IMG/VR virus record: IMGVR_UViG_3300037487_001241
Location: 1 to 28,490 of that record
DNA: 28,490 nucleotides
Reading direction: 5' to 3' (one strand)
Source of the DNA: a virus
The position numbers and the translations under genes were made by a program. Each line of letters opens with the position of its first letter. Within the stretch, counting starts at the first letter, position 1. The notes below the pieces were generated by a model that saw only the letters and a program-made list of their open reading frames with translations, did not search any database and was not told where the DNA came from. Below, in pieces: positions 20,083 to 27,621 of the stretch.

Positions 20083-21078
20083 CTAGCTGTATTGTGTGGC
20101 GATAAGGTCTCCCGCATTGCCGTTCGCAATGTAGGGCGCTTTCGAGGTTTTCGTGCGAACAATGTTCGACTCCGTTTTCTCTTCGCGGTAGGTATCCACG
20201 CCGTATCCATCTGCGGGAGTGTAGGAATCCCAATAGGCATTTACGCCAGCGCCTTGCAGCGTTGCAATTCCGTCTTCCTGCGCGCTTGCGCTGTCGCCGG
20301 ATGCGCCGACCCACACGTAGGTATTGCCCCAGATGCGGGACATAACTGGCGTTGCGCCGTCGCTTGCGCTGTTATAGACGCTGTTTCCAATGAGCACCTT
20401 TTTGATGCCAGCGTCGGCAAACGCGAGTTGCAGATTGCTCTGGTTGACTTCGTAACCTTTGCCGAGTTGGGAAACAACGAAGTTAGTCAGCAAGGTAGAG
20501 CGGCGGATGCGCTTATATACCTGCGAGCTAAGAACGATAGTGTCGGCAACTTCGCCCTTATCGAGCACGCGCTCAATCGAGTCATACACATCGCGCACGA
20601 AGTTGACCGTGGCGAGGTTGGCTTCCGTGTAAGCAACGGCGCTGTTGGTTGCGCTGCCGAAGTTGGTCGTGTTCATGATCGCGGCGGCTGTCAGATACTC
20701 CGTGGTGATTTCCACGGCTTCTGCGGCTTGCGCTGCCATGAGGGACTCCACGCTGAGATAATCGGCGTAGTCCATTTCAACTTCGTCGGGCACTTGAATC
20801 TCGCGCTTGCGGATCGTAACGGTGAACGAGTCATCGTTAAGAGTTGCCGTCATGCGTTCGACGTTTGCGCCGGGAGCAGTGATGAAGTAATCATCCAAGA
20901 TTCGTGCAAGCTGCGCGTTTGCAATCTTGGCTTTCACCAAATGCACCGTGCGCTTGTTCACCGGGAGGGCCGGAAGAATCTGCGAATGAATGTTGAGCTT
21001 GTTAATCCCGCGTCCCTCACGAATGACGGATGCGAGTTCCTGCCGAGGGCGGGCTGTTGAGTTAGTATATGCTGGCAT
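20083..21078 (-). CDS. Major capsid protein, 331 aa
   Basis: The length, context and layout fit an HK97-fold major capsid protein of the lambda gpE size class. An extended N-arm (RPRQELASVIREGRGINKLN) is followed by a strand-rich stretch with the long E-loop-like segment (TATLNDDSFTVTIRKREIQV), a spine helix region (SLMAAQAAEAVEITTEYLT), and the A-domain-like core (ADTIVLSSQVYKRIRRSTLL, GIKKVLIGNSVYNS). The C-terminus (EKTESNIVRTKTSKAPYIA) is a common capsid ending. It follows a decoration gene, as in lambda D-E, and is followed by a terminator, as expected for a very highly expressed gene. The leader TTAGTAATTAAGC on the plus strand reads as an A/T-rich non-SD leader. Confidence 0.8.
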   Translation of the reverse strand: MPAYTNSTARPRQELASVIREGRGINKLNIHSQILPALPVNKRTVHLVKAKIANAQLARILDDYFITAPGANVERMTATLNDDSFTVTIRKREIQVPDEVEMDYADYLSVESLMAAQAAEAVEITTEYLTAAAIMNTTNFGSATNSAVAYTEANLATVNFVRDVYDSIERVLDKGEVADTIVLSSQVYKRIRRSTLLTNFVVSQLGKGYEVNQSNLQLAFADAGIKKVLIGNSVYNSASDGATPVMSRIWGNTYVWVGASGDSASAQEDGIATLQGAGVNAYWDSYTPADGYGVDTYREEKTESNIVRTKTSKAPYIANGNAGDLIATQYS

Positions 21079-21097
21079 TGTATTATTTAGTTAGTAA

Positions 21098-21475
21098 TTA
21101 AGCAACGTAGCCGAGTTCCACCACGCCGAGAGTATCGGTCGAAGGAGCTTGCAGCCATTTGCCGATTAGCACGGCGTTAGTTGATGTTGCGGACGCTTTG
21201 CCGGATGCTGCGGAGTAAGCCGCTGCGCCGACGGTGCAGTTTGCGGAAGCGAGCACTGGCACGCTGCCGCCGCTGCCGATAGGAGCCGCGAGGCCCGTGC
21301 CGGAAGCCGGAATGTCTTGAAGTGCGACGTAATCGCCTGCAATAGTGATTCCCGCAACGCTGACGAGTCCGTTAGTGTTAAGCAGGAGACGAGCACCACG
21401 AGAAATCGCAACGGCGGTTGCCGTGACGGTTTTTTGGATGCCAATGTTAGTTGTAGCTGTGTTTGTAGTAGCCAT
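21098..21475 (-). CDS. Capsid decoration protein (gpD position), 125 aa
   Basis: A small, Ala/Thr/Gly-rich, almost uncharged protein: TTNIGIQKTVTATAVAISRG, ITIAGDYVALQDIPASGTG, NCTVGAAAYSAASGKASATS. It has the composition and beta strands of phage decoration or cement proteins, and it sits immediately before the capsid gene, as D does before E in lambda. It should bind the expanded capsid and stabilise it. The leader ACCTAACTCATCATG lacks an SD sequence. Confidence 0.7.
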   Translation of the reverse strand: MATTNTATTNIGIQKTVTATAVAISRGARLLLNTNGLVSVAGITIAGDYVALQDIPASGTGLAAPIGSGGSVPVLASANCTVGAAAYSAASGKASATSTNAVLIGKWLQAPSTDTLGVVELGYVA

Positions 21476-21488
21476 GATGAGTTAGGTA

Positions 21489-21929
21489 TTAGAGCTTTCC
21501 TGCTTTGCGAGCAGAGTTGTAGATTTCGGGTTTATCTTTGGCCAAGCGGAAGATTGCCGTGGAGCGATCTTTAGCGCCTGCTGAGATTTGAGCGGCGATA
21601 GCCTCTTCGACTTCATCCTTCGCGGCTGGCGCGGCTGGAAGCGTGAACTTGCCAGCGCCGAGAGCGGCGGTGAACTTAGCCTCTGCGAGCACTACGGCTT
21701 CGCCTTTGGCGGTTTCGAGTTGGCGCTTGATTGCGCGATTGCAACGGGCGAACGCGGCCATGAGCGCGGGCGCTTTTTCGTCCTCCGGCTTTTTGTCGGC
21801 ATCGGTGACGCCTGCGGTTGCTTCCATTTCGGCGGTGTCGGGCACGACGGGCGCGTCCGCTGGTTTGTTCGCTGCGGCGATTGCGTCTGCAATCATCTTA
21901 GCGACTTCGATTTTATCTTCGTCTGTCAT
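21489..21929 (-). CDS. Possible separate scaffold protein from an internal start, 146 aa
   Basis: ATG 21929 lies in frame inside the protease gene, right after the Q-T linker. It is preceded by CACAAACCAAAATGACAG on the coding strand, the same A/C-rich leader type used by most genes here. The product is only the helical domain (DEDKIEVAKMIADAIAAANK...), so an internally started scaffold would supply scaffold in excess over the protease fusion, as in lambda C/Nu3. The sequence supports this start, but its use is not proven. Confidence 0.45.
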   Translation of the reverse strand: MTDEDKIEVAKMIADAIAAANKPADAPVVPDTAEMEATAGVTDADKKPEDEKAPALMAAFARCNRAIKRQLETAKGEAVVLAEAKFTAALGAGKFTLPAAPAAKDEVEEAIAAQISAGAKDRSTAIFRLAKDKPEIYNSARKAGKL

Positions 21930-22451
21930 TTTGGTTTGTGTTTGTGTTTGTGTTTGTGCTGCGGAAAAAAGAGCCGTAGTCGCTGCGCCACATTCGACTA
22001 AATCGGCGGCTTGAAAATCGAGAGGCGTGCTGTCCTTATCGGATGGGTCGTAGGAAAACACGGGCGACAGCATCATATTCTCGGGGTCGTGCTCTGCGTT
22101 CCATAGAGCGGTCTCCTTATACTGGCCCGGCGCTAGGTGAAGGTCAGCAATGGGATTGCCCTCACTGTCTTTGCGAATGTCTTTCAACTTGCCGACTTTG
22201 GCGTGCAGCGCATCGCCGTTGCCCTGCTTGTAATCGTGCGTCCAATGAACTGGAATAGAGCGACCGCCAGCATGAGAAAGTAGCGCATCCACAAATGCGG
22301 GCGTGATTGTCGCATAGCGCGGCTTTCCATCCGGCCCGCTGAAGCACGCGACCTTGCCTAGCTCTGCAATCTTTACGCCCAAAAGCACATCGCCGTTGAT
22401 GCTATCTTGCGAAAACGATGCGTGCCTAAGTGATGCTAAAGCTGTTGCCAT
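21489..22451 (-). CDS. Prohead protease fused to scaffold, 320 aa
   Basis: Residues 20-165 fit the Mu gpI-type phage protease. ITPAFVDALLSHAGGRSIPV precedes the likely catalytic HWTHDY block (His69 or His72), then HAKVGKLKDI and MMLSPVFSYDPSDK close the domain. A Gln-Thr linker (QTQTQTQT) leads into a charged, helical C-terminal half (DEDKIEVAKMIADAIAAANK, LETAKGEAVVLAEAKFTAA), which looks like a scaffold. An internal ATG at 21929 could produce the scaffold alone, as for lambda C/Nu3. The gene precedes decoration and capsid genes. A perfect palindrome lies 14 bases before ATG 22451. Confidence 0.78.
   Translation of the reverse strand: MATALASLRHASFSQDSINGDVLLGVKIAELGKVACFSGPDGKPRYATITPAFVDALLSHAGGRSIPVHWTHDYKQGNGDALHAKVGKLKDIRKDSEGNPIADLHLAPGQYKETALWNAEHDPENMMLSPVFSYDPSDKDSTPLDFQAADLVECGAATTALFSAAQTQTQTQTKMTDEDKIEVAKMIADAIAAANKPADAPVVPDTAEMEATAGVTDADKKPEDEKAPALMAAFARCNRAIKRQLETAKGEAVVLAEAKFTAALGAGKFTLPAAPAAKDEVEEAIAAQISAGAKDRSTAIFRLAKDKPEIYNSARKAGKL
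21935..21958 (-). repeat. Four tandem TTTGTG/CACAAA hexamers in the protease-scaffold linker
   Basis: Four exact copies of CACAAA (minus strand) encode the linker QTQTQTQT between protease and scaffold. Copy-number change would keep the frame and only alter linker length. The repeat also makes the region before ATG 21929 an A/C-rich, unstructured leader, so it may have a role in internal initiation. Confidence 0.85.
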
Positions 22452-22464
22452 TTCCGCGCTTATA

Positions 22465-22479
22465 CCTAATCAGATTAGG
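22465..22479 (-). promoter_or_regulatory. Perfect 15-bp palindrome, candidate operator
   Basis: CCTAATC-A-GATTAGG is a perfect 7+1+7 inverted repeat, 14 bases before the protease-scaffold start and 15 bases after the small XRE-type gene. The length suits a dimeric HTH repressor. On the minus strand it is followed by TATAAG, a possible -10 box, but no good -35 is seen. The neighbouring HTH protein is the natural candidate to bind it. Confidence 0.45.
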
Positions 22480-22493
22480 CAAAGCGAGGGAAG

Positions 22494-22688
22494 CTAAACG
22501 CATTGCGCTTTAACGCGGGAAAGCGCCTTTGCTATCTCCTGCAAACGAAGGCTAGGCTTTAAGACTCCAAGCTCTACTTTTTGCAGATAGCTTTGAGAAA
22601 CGCCAATCTTCGCGGCCATTTCCTTTTGCTGTAATCCAGCGGAAAGTCGGGCGCGTGCTATCGGCGTGCGGCGTGGTGATACTCTCAT
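22494..22688 (-). CDS. XRE-family HTH protein inside the head operon, 64 aa
   Basis: Almost the whole protein is a Cro/CI-type HTH: ARARLSAGLQQKEMAAKIGV with the recognition helix SQSYLQKVELGVLKPSLRLQ, then EIAKALSRV. The N-terminus is basic (MRVSPRRTP). It is coupled to the portal gene (ATG 22686-22688 overlaps the portal stop) and precedes the protease-scaffold gene. The palindrome at 22465-22479 is a plausible binding site. A repressor within the structural operon could limit expression of the head genes downstream, or regulate another promoter. Confidence 0.72.
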   Translation of the reverse strand: MRVSPRRTPIARARLSAGLQQKEMAAKIGVSQSYLQKVELGVLKPSLRLQEIAKALSRVKAQCV

Positions 22689-24967
22689 TTTGAGACGTAT
22701 TCTGTTCGCTTGCGCGCCGCCTCATGTTCTGGAGAATCTTGCCCGCTCTCATCTGCGGCTATGTCCTCGGTTTTTAGTGCGTGCTGAATAGTCGCCGTAT
22801 GGGTTTCCGTTTCGGCAATCTTAGCGCCAAGTTCATTGACGGTCTTTTTCAAGTCGTCATTTGCCGTTCCTGTTCCGGCCTTTAGTTGCTCCACAAGCTG
22901 CCCGTGTAATTCTTTAACGCGCGCATTTGCATCGGCAAGATTCTTTGCGTTGCTCGCGTTCTTTGCTTTTAGTGCCTCATGCTTGGCTTTTAATTGTTCT
23001 AGCTTGCTTTGCTTAGGCGCTGGCGCGCCCTCTTTCTTTGCCCCGCCTCCGCCGCCTTCGCCAAACTTCCCATCATCGGCGCGAGGATGCTTTGATTCCT
23101 CAAACGCGAGTTTTGCTAATGATTTTGGCCCGCGACAATTCCATTTTTTGCGAGATAGATTATTTGGAGAGTTTGGGTCTGACCTCCAGTCGCCTTTTAT
23201 TTTCTCGCTGCGGGCGCAATAGGAATCACCCTTGGCAGTTCCCGGCCTGATTCGGTCGCCGCCATCTGCCGCCTTTCCTGCTTGGCCATATCTCACCGTC
23301 CGTTCTCTTCCTGTCTCTGGATCAGTCACGACTTTTTCAAATCGTTTCTCAGAATCATCTTCCATTCTCGCGATTGAGTCATCGCAATACTCGCAGCCTT
23401 CACATTCTTCAGAAAGCATTTCCGACAAGCGTGCTTTTTCTGAATTATCTGGAAGCGGCACTGAGGCTTCTTGCGAAAGGGTCATTCCTTCCGCCGCTGC
23501 CGACTGTTGTGGGTTGTCGCTCACTTGTGCAATGTCGGCAATGGTAACGCTTGGCTTATATCCAGCTTTTACGAGTGCGCGGTTTGCATCTTCGACTGCC
23601 ATCGCCGTTGCAACCGCTTCCTGCATGGACTCGCGCAAAACGACGGGAAAGCTGCGCCCGCTGTTGGCCATGATGACGGCGCTTTTCGTCGTGATGCCGC
23701 TGCGAATCGCCTTGATGTCCGAAGCATCGTCGCGGAAGGCGTCTGCCGTGGGCAGTGTAGTAAAGCCCCAGCAACCACGCGCAATGTTTGGCATCGGCGG
23801 GAGTTTCCTTCGCTCTACGCCGTCCATGATTGTCACGTAGCTGATAACGTCCAATCGAGGGCGGTGAACGTCATTGCGGAGCCGCATAATCTCGCGCCCT
23901 GCCGCCTCAAATGCTCCACGGAAAGGAGCACCGCCGCTTTGTGCTCCGCTGAATAAAAACTCGTAAGGAAAGCCGACCGCAAGCGATGCCGATGCGTCCA
24001 AATAACGCATCCCGTTAATAAACGAATCGCTTGGATGCTCGCCTTTCAACACTTGATAATTGTCGCCGTTGAACTGGTATTTCACGATAGCGCCGTCTGC
24101 CATCGTCTCCACGTATTCAACCGCGCCCTCGCTGCTCACTTGCGTCTCGTAGTCGAGTTCGTTTGGTTGCCCGCTATTATTTGACGCGATAGCCGCAATC
24201 TTCGACTGCTGTTGCATCGTGTCTTTAGTGCTCTTCAAAATCTGATAGCGCGAGTTCACATCTTCCAGCGCCGAGGCGAAGATTGAAACGCCGCGAACGC
24301 CGCCCGTGATGTCGTCTTTGAAAAATATAACGTCGCACGCTTCCACGCGCTGCGGATTTGTGTAAATCGCGTCAAAGCCGCGCTCGTAAATTCGATAAGC
24401 GGTGGTATTTGGCCCCTGCAAATACAAGCCGGAAAAATAGACTTCGCCGCTGCGAACATCGCGCACGGGTCGAGTGAACTGATAAAGCTCGCCAATGCGA
24501 TCCGCCGTGACTTCCAGCAAGCGCAAGCGCCCCTCGTCACGATACCATTGCAGCGCCGAGTCTCCGCGCTCCGGTAAGTTCACATCGCTCGCACGGGCAA
24601 ACGCCTGTTGCATGGAGCATCCAACGCCCATGTGCTTCCATTGTTCCATGCAATACGCGCTCACGGCTTCATCTAGCGCGTGGTCTCCCGTGTCGGGCGC
24701 GTAGGTGATTCCGCTGCTGCAATACATCCGGCGCTTATTGATGTAATTGCGAGCGAACGACGTGTTTTTAATCGCGTTCTCGCCCTCAAAAGAAAGCCGC
24801 ACGCGCTGCTGTTGCGCGTAGCTGGAGTTCGGATTAGTGCCCGTGCGCGTTGCTGGCGCTTGCACCTTATTCGGCATCGCTGCATTGTAGCCTGCAAACT
24901 TAGCAACGCCGAGCGCGATGCCTTGGATGCCTGCTTTGATTCGTTCAGAGAGTGCGGGCTTAGTCAT
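22685..24967 (-). CDS. Lambda-type portal protein with a long C-terminal extension, 760 aa
   Basis: Residues 1-480 or so match the lambda gpB-type portal family: ARNYINKRRMYCSSGITYA near residue 70, CDVIFFKDDITGGVRGVSIF, and ALEDVNSRYQILKSTKDTM. It lies after terminase and before protease, as in lambda. ATG 24967 is used; the frame extends upstream only through the preceding gene. Beyond the portal core comes a Cys cluster (EECEGCEYC), then residues 546-612 (VVTDPETGRERTVRYGQAGK, GDRIRPGTAKGDSYCA, SDPNSPNNLSRKKW), which recall the DUF6321-type domain. A Gly-rich linker and a coiled coil (about 650-740) end the protein. Lambda gpB is 533 aa, so about 230 residues are extra. Confidence 0.83.
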   Translation of the reverse strand: MTKPALSERIKAGIQGIALGVAKFAGYNAAMPNKVQAPATRTGTNPNSSYAQQQRVRLSFEGENAIKNTSFARNYINKRRMYCSSGITYAPDTGDHALDEAVSAYCMEQWKHMGVGCSMQQAFARASDVNLPERGDSALQWYRDEGRLRLLEVTADRIGELYQFTRPVRDVRSGEVYFSGLYLQGPNTTAYRIYERGFDAIYTNPQRVEACDVIFFKDDITGGVRGVSIFASALEDVNSRYQILKSTKDTMQQQSKIAAIASNNSGQPNELDYETQVSSEGAVEYVETMADGAIVKYQFNGDNYQVLKGEHPSDSFINGMRYLDASASLAVGFPYEFLFSGAQSGGAPFRGAFEAAGREIMRLRNDVHRPRLDVISYVTIMDGVERRKLPPMPNIARGCWGFTTLPTADAFRDDASDIKAIRSGITTKSAVIMANSGRSFPVVLRESMQEAVATAMAVEDANRALVKAGYKPSVTIADIAQVSDNPQQSAAAEGMTLSQEASVPLPDNSEKARLSEMLSEECEGCEYCDDSIARMEDDSEKRFEKVVTDPETGRERTVRYGQAGKAADGGDRIRPGTAKGDSYCARSEKIKGDWRSDPNSPNNLSRKKWNCRGPKSLAKLAFEESKHPRADDGKFGEGGGGGAKKEGAPAPKQSKLEQLKAKHEALKAKNASNAKNLADANARVKELHGQLVEQLKAGTGTANDDLKKTVNELGAKIAETETHTATIQHALKTEDIAADESGQDSPEHEAARKRTEYVSK

Positions 24968-25223
24968 TGACGGTAATTGGCGGGCGATTACCCGTGAAGT
25001 CTTGATATGTTTTAGACGGCCCAAGTGTGCCGCCACGGATGCCTAGCTCATAGTTTGCTTCCATGAGTAATTCACTCAAGTCCATGTTTTGAATCCCGCT
25101 GGATTTTGCGCCTCCGCTAAGGCTTGTGAATGTGCCGTAAAGGGCGCGATCAAACCCGCTGGCGAGCAACTGCTGGATTTGGGCGGTAGTAAAGTTGCGA
25201 AAAAGTCTGCGCGGGCTAGGCAT
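24960..25223 (-). CDS. Small protein in the gpW position, 87 aa
   Basis: ATG 25223 is chosen; a GTG at 25247 would add eight residues. The product has RRLFRNFTTAQIQQLLASGF, then DLSELLMEANYELGIRG. It lies between terminase and portal, where lambda encodes the head-tail joining protein gpW (68 aa), and ends eight bases inside the portal start. The sequence is not close enough to gpW to claim homology. Its reality is well supported by spacing. Confidence 0.6.
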   Translation of the reverse strand: MPSPRRLFRNFTTAQIQQLLASGFDRALYGTFTSLSGGAKSSGIQNMDLSELLMEANYELGIRGGTLGPSKTYQDFTGNRPPITVND

Positions 25224-25246
25224 TTCGCGGACATATAGCAGAGACA

Positions 25247-25274
25247 CCTAACAACTAGCAAGCGCAAAGTTAGG
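25247..25274. repeat. Imperfect operator-like inverted repeat CCTAAC...GTTAGG
   Basis: CCTAAC (25247-25252) and GTTAGG (25269-25274) are perfect 6-bp inverted arms with a 16-base spacer, just before the gpW-position gene. The arms resemble half of the palindrome at 22465-22479 (CCTAATC). The wider spacing makes a shared binding site uncertain. Confidence 0.25.
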
Positions 25275-25291
25275 CGACGGCGGGCGTGCTT

Positions 25292-25420
25292 TTATGGATT
25301 TACCGCCCCAGCGTATGAGATAACCAGCCCACACCAATAGGCCGAAACAATACTGTTGTCCGTCACTGAGTTGGCTTTTACACCGACTGCCGCGAAATGG
25401 CTAGCGGAAAGTGAAAACAG
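25292..25420 (-). CDS. Possible small protein, 42 aa, CTG start
   Basis: A frame after the 92-aa gene encodes FSLSASHFAAVGVKANSV and then SIVSAYWCGLVISYAGAVNP, and ends at TAA 25292-25294. The sequence is coherent and partly hydrophobic, and it accounts for an otherwise empty 180-base gap. There is no ATG, GTG or TTG; the first codon after an in-frame TGA is CTG 25420, which overlaps the end of the 92-aa gene. A frame-0 continuation of the 92-aa gene after its TAG is also open. Support is moderate at best. Confidence 0.35.
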   Translation of the reverse strand: MFSLSASHFAAVGVKANSVTDNSIVSAYWCGLVISYAGAVNP

Positions 25421-25679
25421 TCAGCTTCACTCTAATCATGTTTGCGCGCGTAGCTTCGCATCTCCAAGTCTCTACTTCAACAAATCCCGGCCCGTGCTGC
25501 AATCCTAACTTGAAGGCCATAGTTTTCGTTACAATTTCAGAGCGTTTTTGAAAATCCGCGTAGTCTAAACGATTATCGTCATAAATCGGGCTTTCATCTG
25601 TAAATACTTCGCTCTTAAAAACCTCATTCGCCGAGGTGGATAACCAGTCGTCTTTTTGTGTTGATTTATATGTGTTCAT
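25401..25679 (-). CDS. Hypothetical protein after terminase, 92 aa
   Basis: ATG 25679 overlaps the terminase stop by four bases. A longer frame to 25790 only repeats the terminase shadow. The product is soluble with no clear domain: STQKDDWLSTSANEVFKSEV, then AMAFKLGLQHGPGFVEVE-like mixed sequence (actual: TKTMAFKLGLQHGPG) and WRCEATRANMIRVKLTVFTF at the end. The family is not recognised. Placement in the packaging block suggests a packaging or head role, but this is only context. Confidence 0.6.
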   Translation of the reverse strand: MNTYKSTQKDDWLSTSANEVFKSEVFTDESPIYDDNRLDYADFQKRSEIVTKTMAFKLGLQHGPGFVEVETWRCEATRANMIRVKLTVFTFR

Positions 25680-27463
25680 TTTGTCTCCTGTGTTTTGGTT
25701 ATAGCTAGCGGAAAATGTCCGTGCTTCATTGCGAGAGTCAACGCCATTACCTCGCAATCCCAAAAATGGTCTTTTCGCACGCGCTTCCATACCGTTGCTT
25801 TTACCTTGTTCGTCTTTTTGTCGGTCTCCACAAGCGGAATGAACGCTGGCATATTGGCGACGTAAATCTCCGGCATATCGGACGCAATGCCGAAGTAGCG
25901 CCCGCTAGAACCACCGACAAGCGCGGATAAATAGCCGTAGAGCGTGTTATTGTCTCCAACGATACAATACGCCCATCCTGCGGGCAACGCGCCCTTGCTG
26001 ACACCGCGCAGCTTGTCCGGCTGTTTCTCGCCTACAACGCCGCTTTCCGGCTTTGGCACAGAATACGGCATAGGATGCGAGACTTGCTTGCCGTCAATCG
26101 TGGCAACGTGGAATTGCTCTAGGTCACTTCCGCGATAGGCATACCATCCGTATTTTGAGCACTCACGAAACACTAGCCTGTTCTCATGGCCTGAGTCCAC
26201 AATGACGCACGTTCCTTTTCCCGTTAGATTTCCGTCAACTTTGGCTTCGCGCACGCCAAGAGTGATCGCCATTTGATGAAGCTGCTCGAAAGTATCTAAG
26301 CGCCTGTATTCAATGCGGCGGGAATTTCCAAGGCGGTCGTATTCGACGCACAGCGCGTGAAGATGCGCGCCTTCATCTCCGCTGCCAGCTTGAAAGTCCG
26401 CGCTGAGTATCCTTATTTTTTCCTCCGCGCTTTCCCAAACGTCGCCTAGTTTGTAATCATTGACGCCTTTGCCGCCGCCAAAGTCAGGCAAGAATGGTTT
26501 CCAGCTTTTACAAAGGCGTTTCTTATGGAAATCTTCTAGCGGCTTCAAGTTGCCGAGCTTCGCCGCTTCCATTGCCGCGACTGACTCAATCAGCATTTCG
26601 CGCCATGAAATCCAATGAGCGGCGAAAACACTCCACCGAAACGAACGAGTTTCCGGCGATGCTGCTGGATTCTGTGAAACGTAGTCGCCATCTTTCACAA
26701 GCGCGTAGCGTTCGCGGGCGGTGTCTTGAAATGATTCGTGACAATGCGGGCAAACGCAAGAAATCGAGCCGCCGTTAATTACGAACACCTCCGCGCCGTA
26801 TTTCTCTTTTGCATCTTCCGCCCAAAGCGGCCAAAATAGTTCCGTGCATTTCGGGCATCGGAAATGCCACTCGTCTTGTTGGCCCGCGAGAAAGAATGTG
26901 TCAACTTCGCGGCCTTCATCCGGCGCGGTAGTAATGTGCGTTCCTTGTCTGTCCCATCTTCCGCCCATGCGCTTTTCAAACTCGATTAGTCGCCCGTCTG
27001 GAAACGCCTCCAAGTGCGATTCGTCCGTTTGCAGATAGCGCACTTGCACCGACTGCGCCGAGGTAATCCCCGGCCCTGAGATTTCGAGAAATTTGTGGCG
27101 AAAAATCATCAAGTCGTTGGTGATTGCGTATTTGTCGCGAGACACAAGCCGCATCGCGTCTTTATTCGCCCGCACCCATTCTTTGCCGCGTGTCTTTGCC
27201 CAAAGCGCGGCATCGTCATCGCTCTGACATACCATCTTTTGATCGCCTACGTCGCACACGATGCGCTTCGTGTTGATAATCTGTCCCGTTACCGTTCCCA
27301 TGCACGAAGATGCCTTGTAAATCACAAGACGCTTGCAAGTGATGTCATCTGCCGCCATGAGGGGATTTCTAAGAAACGGGTAGAACTCATCACGAAACGG
27401 CCCCGTGATAGGTGACGATTTATTAAAGACGATGTGCTTGCGGGCGAAGTCGAGCGTGGTCAT
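25676..27463 (-). CDS. Terminase large subunit, GpA family, 595 aa
   Basis: The size and layout fit the GpA-type large terminase. The N-terminal ATPase has GPFRDEFYPFLRNP (21-34), an atypical Walker A region near residues 46-61 (LVIYKASSCMGTVTGQ), and Walker B with D147-E148 in YLQTDESHLEAF. A zinc-ribbon insert follows (C203, C206 in CPKC; C238, C241 in CPHC). The nuclease domain starts at IRILSADFQAG (D356, the usual first catalytic Asp), with VDSGH near 427 and DHFWDCEVMAL near the end. It packages DNA into the prohead through the portal. A probable small subunit lies upstream, with the 53-aa gene between. Confidence 0.85.
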   Translation of the reverse strand: MTTLDFARKHIVFNKSSPITGPFRDEFYPFLRNPLMAADDITCKRLVIYKASSCMGTVTGQIINTKRIVCDVGDQKMVCQSDDDAALWAKTRGKEWVRANKDAMRLVSRDKYAITNDLMIFRHKFLEISGPGITSAQSVQVRYLQTDESHLEAFPDGRLIEFEKRMGGRWDRQGTHITTAPDEGREVDTFFLAGQQDEWHFRCPKCTELFWPLWAEDAKEKYGAEVFVINGGSISCVCPHCHESFQDTARERYALVKDGDYVSQNPAASPETRSFRWSVFAAHWISWREMLIESVAAMEAAKLGNLKPLEDFHKKRLCKSWKPFLPDFGGGKGVNDYKLGDVWESAEEKIRILSADFQAGSGDEGAHLHALCVEYDRLGNSRRIEYRRLDTFEQLHQMAITLGVREAKVDGNLTGKGTCVIVDSGHENRLVFRECSKYGWYAYRGSDLEQFHVATIDGKQVSHPMPYSVPKPESGVVGEKQPDKLRGVSKGALPAGWAYCIVGDNNTLYGYLSALVGGSSGRYFGIASDMPEIYVANMPAFIPLVETDKKTNKVKATVWKRVRKDHFWDCEVMALTLAMKHGHFPLAITKTQETK

Positions 27464-27621
27464 GGCTTAATCCCGCACTTAACGACGTGCTTTTTGATTC
27501 CGCCTTCAGTTTGCACGCCGTAAATCACAACTTCGTTCCCGCTTGGAATGTCTTTGTAAAAACACAGCTTGCCTTCATGGATATAAGCGGTGTCTCCTGT
27601 TGTAAATTGAGGCGCGTTCAT
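27460..27621 (-). CDS. Small hypothetical protein between terminase subunits, 53 aa
   Basis: ATG 27621 to TGA 27460-27462, overlapping both neighbours by four bases or fewer. The product looks beta-rich: FTTGDTAYIHEGKLCFYKD, then GNEVVIYGVQTEGGI. The tight coupling on both sides (ATGA at each junction) supports it as a real gene. It resembles a small barrel-like accessory protein, but the family is not recognised. Confidence 0.55.
   Translation of the reverse strand: MNAPQFTTGDTAYIHEGKLCFYKDIPSGNEVVIYGVQTEGGIKKHVVKCGIKP

Noticed and set aside
20092-21060. A 322-codon frame on the plus strand opposite the major capsid gene
   Set aside because: It mirrors a well-supported capsid gene, has Cys/His/Arg-rich shadow composition, and lies against all neighbouring late genes.
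21079-21097. TTGCTT-17-TACAAT promoter-like match before the capsid gene
   Set aside because: The -10 box overlaps the capsid ATG with no later in-frame ATG close by, and the -35 box is poor, so a transcript from it could not give the full capsid protein.
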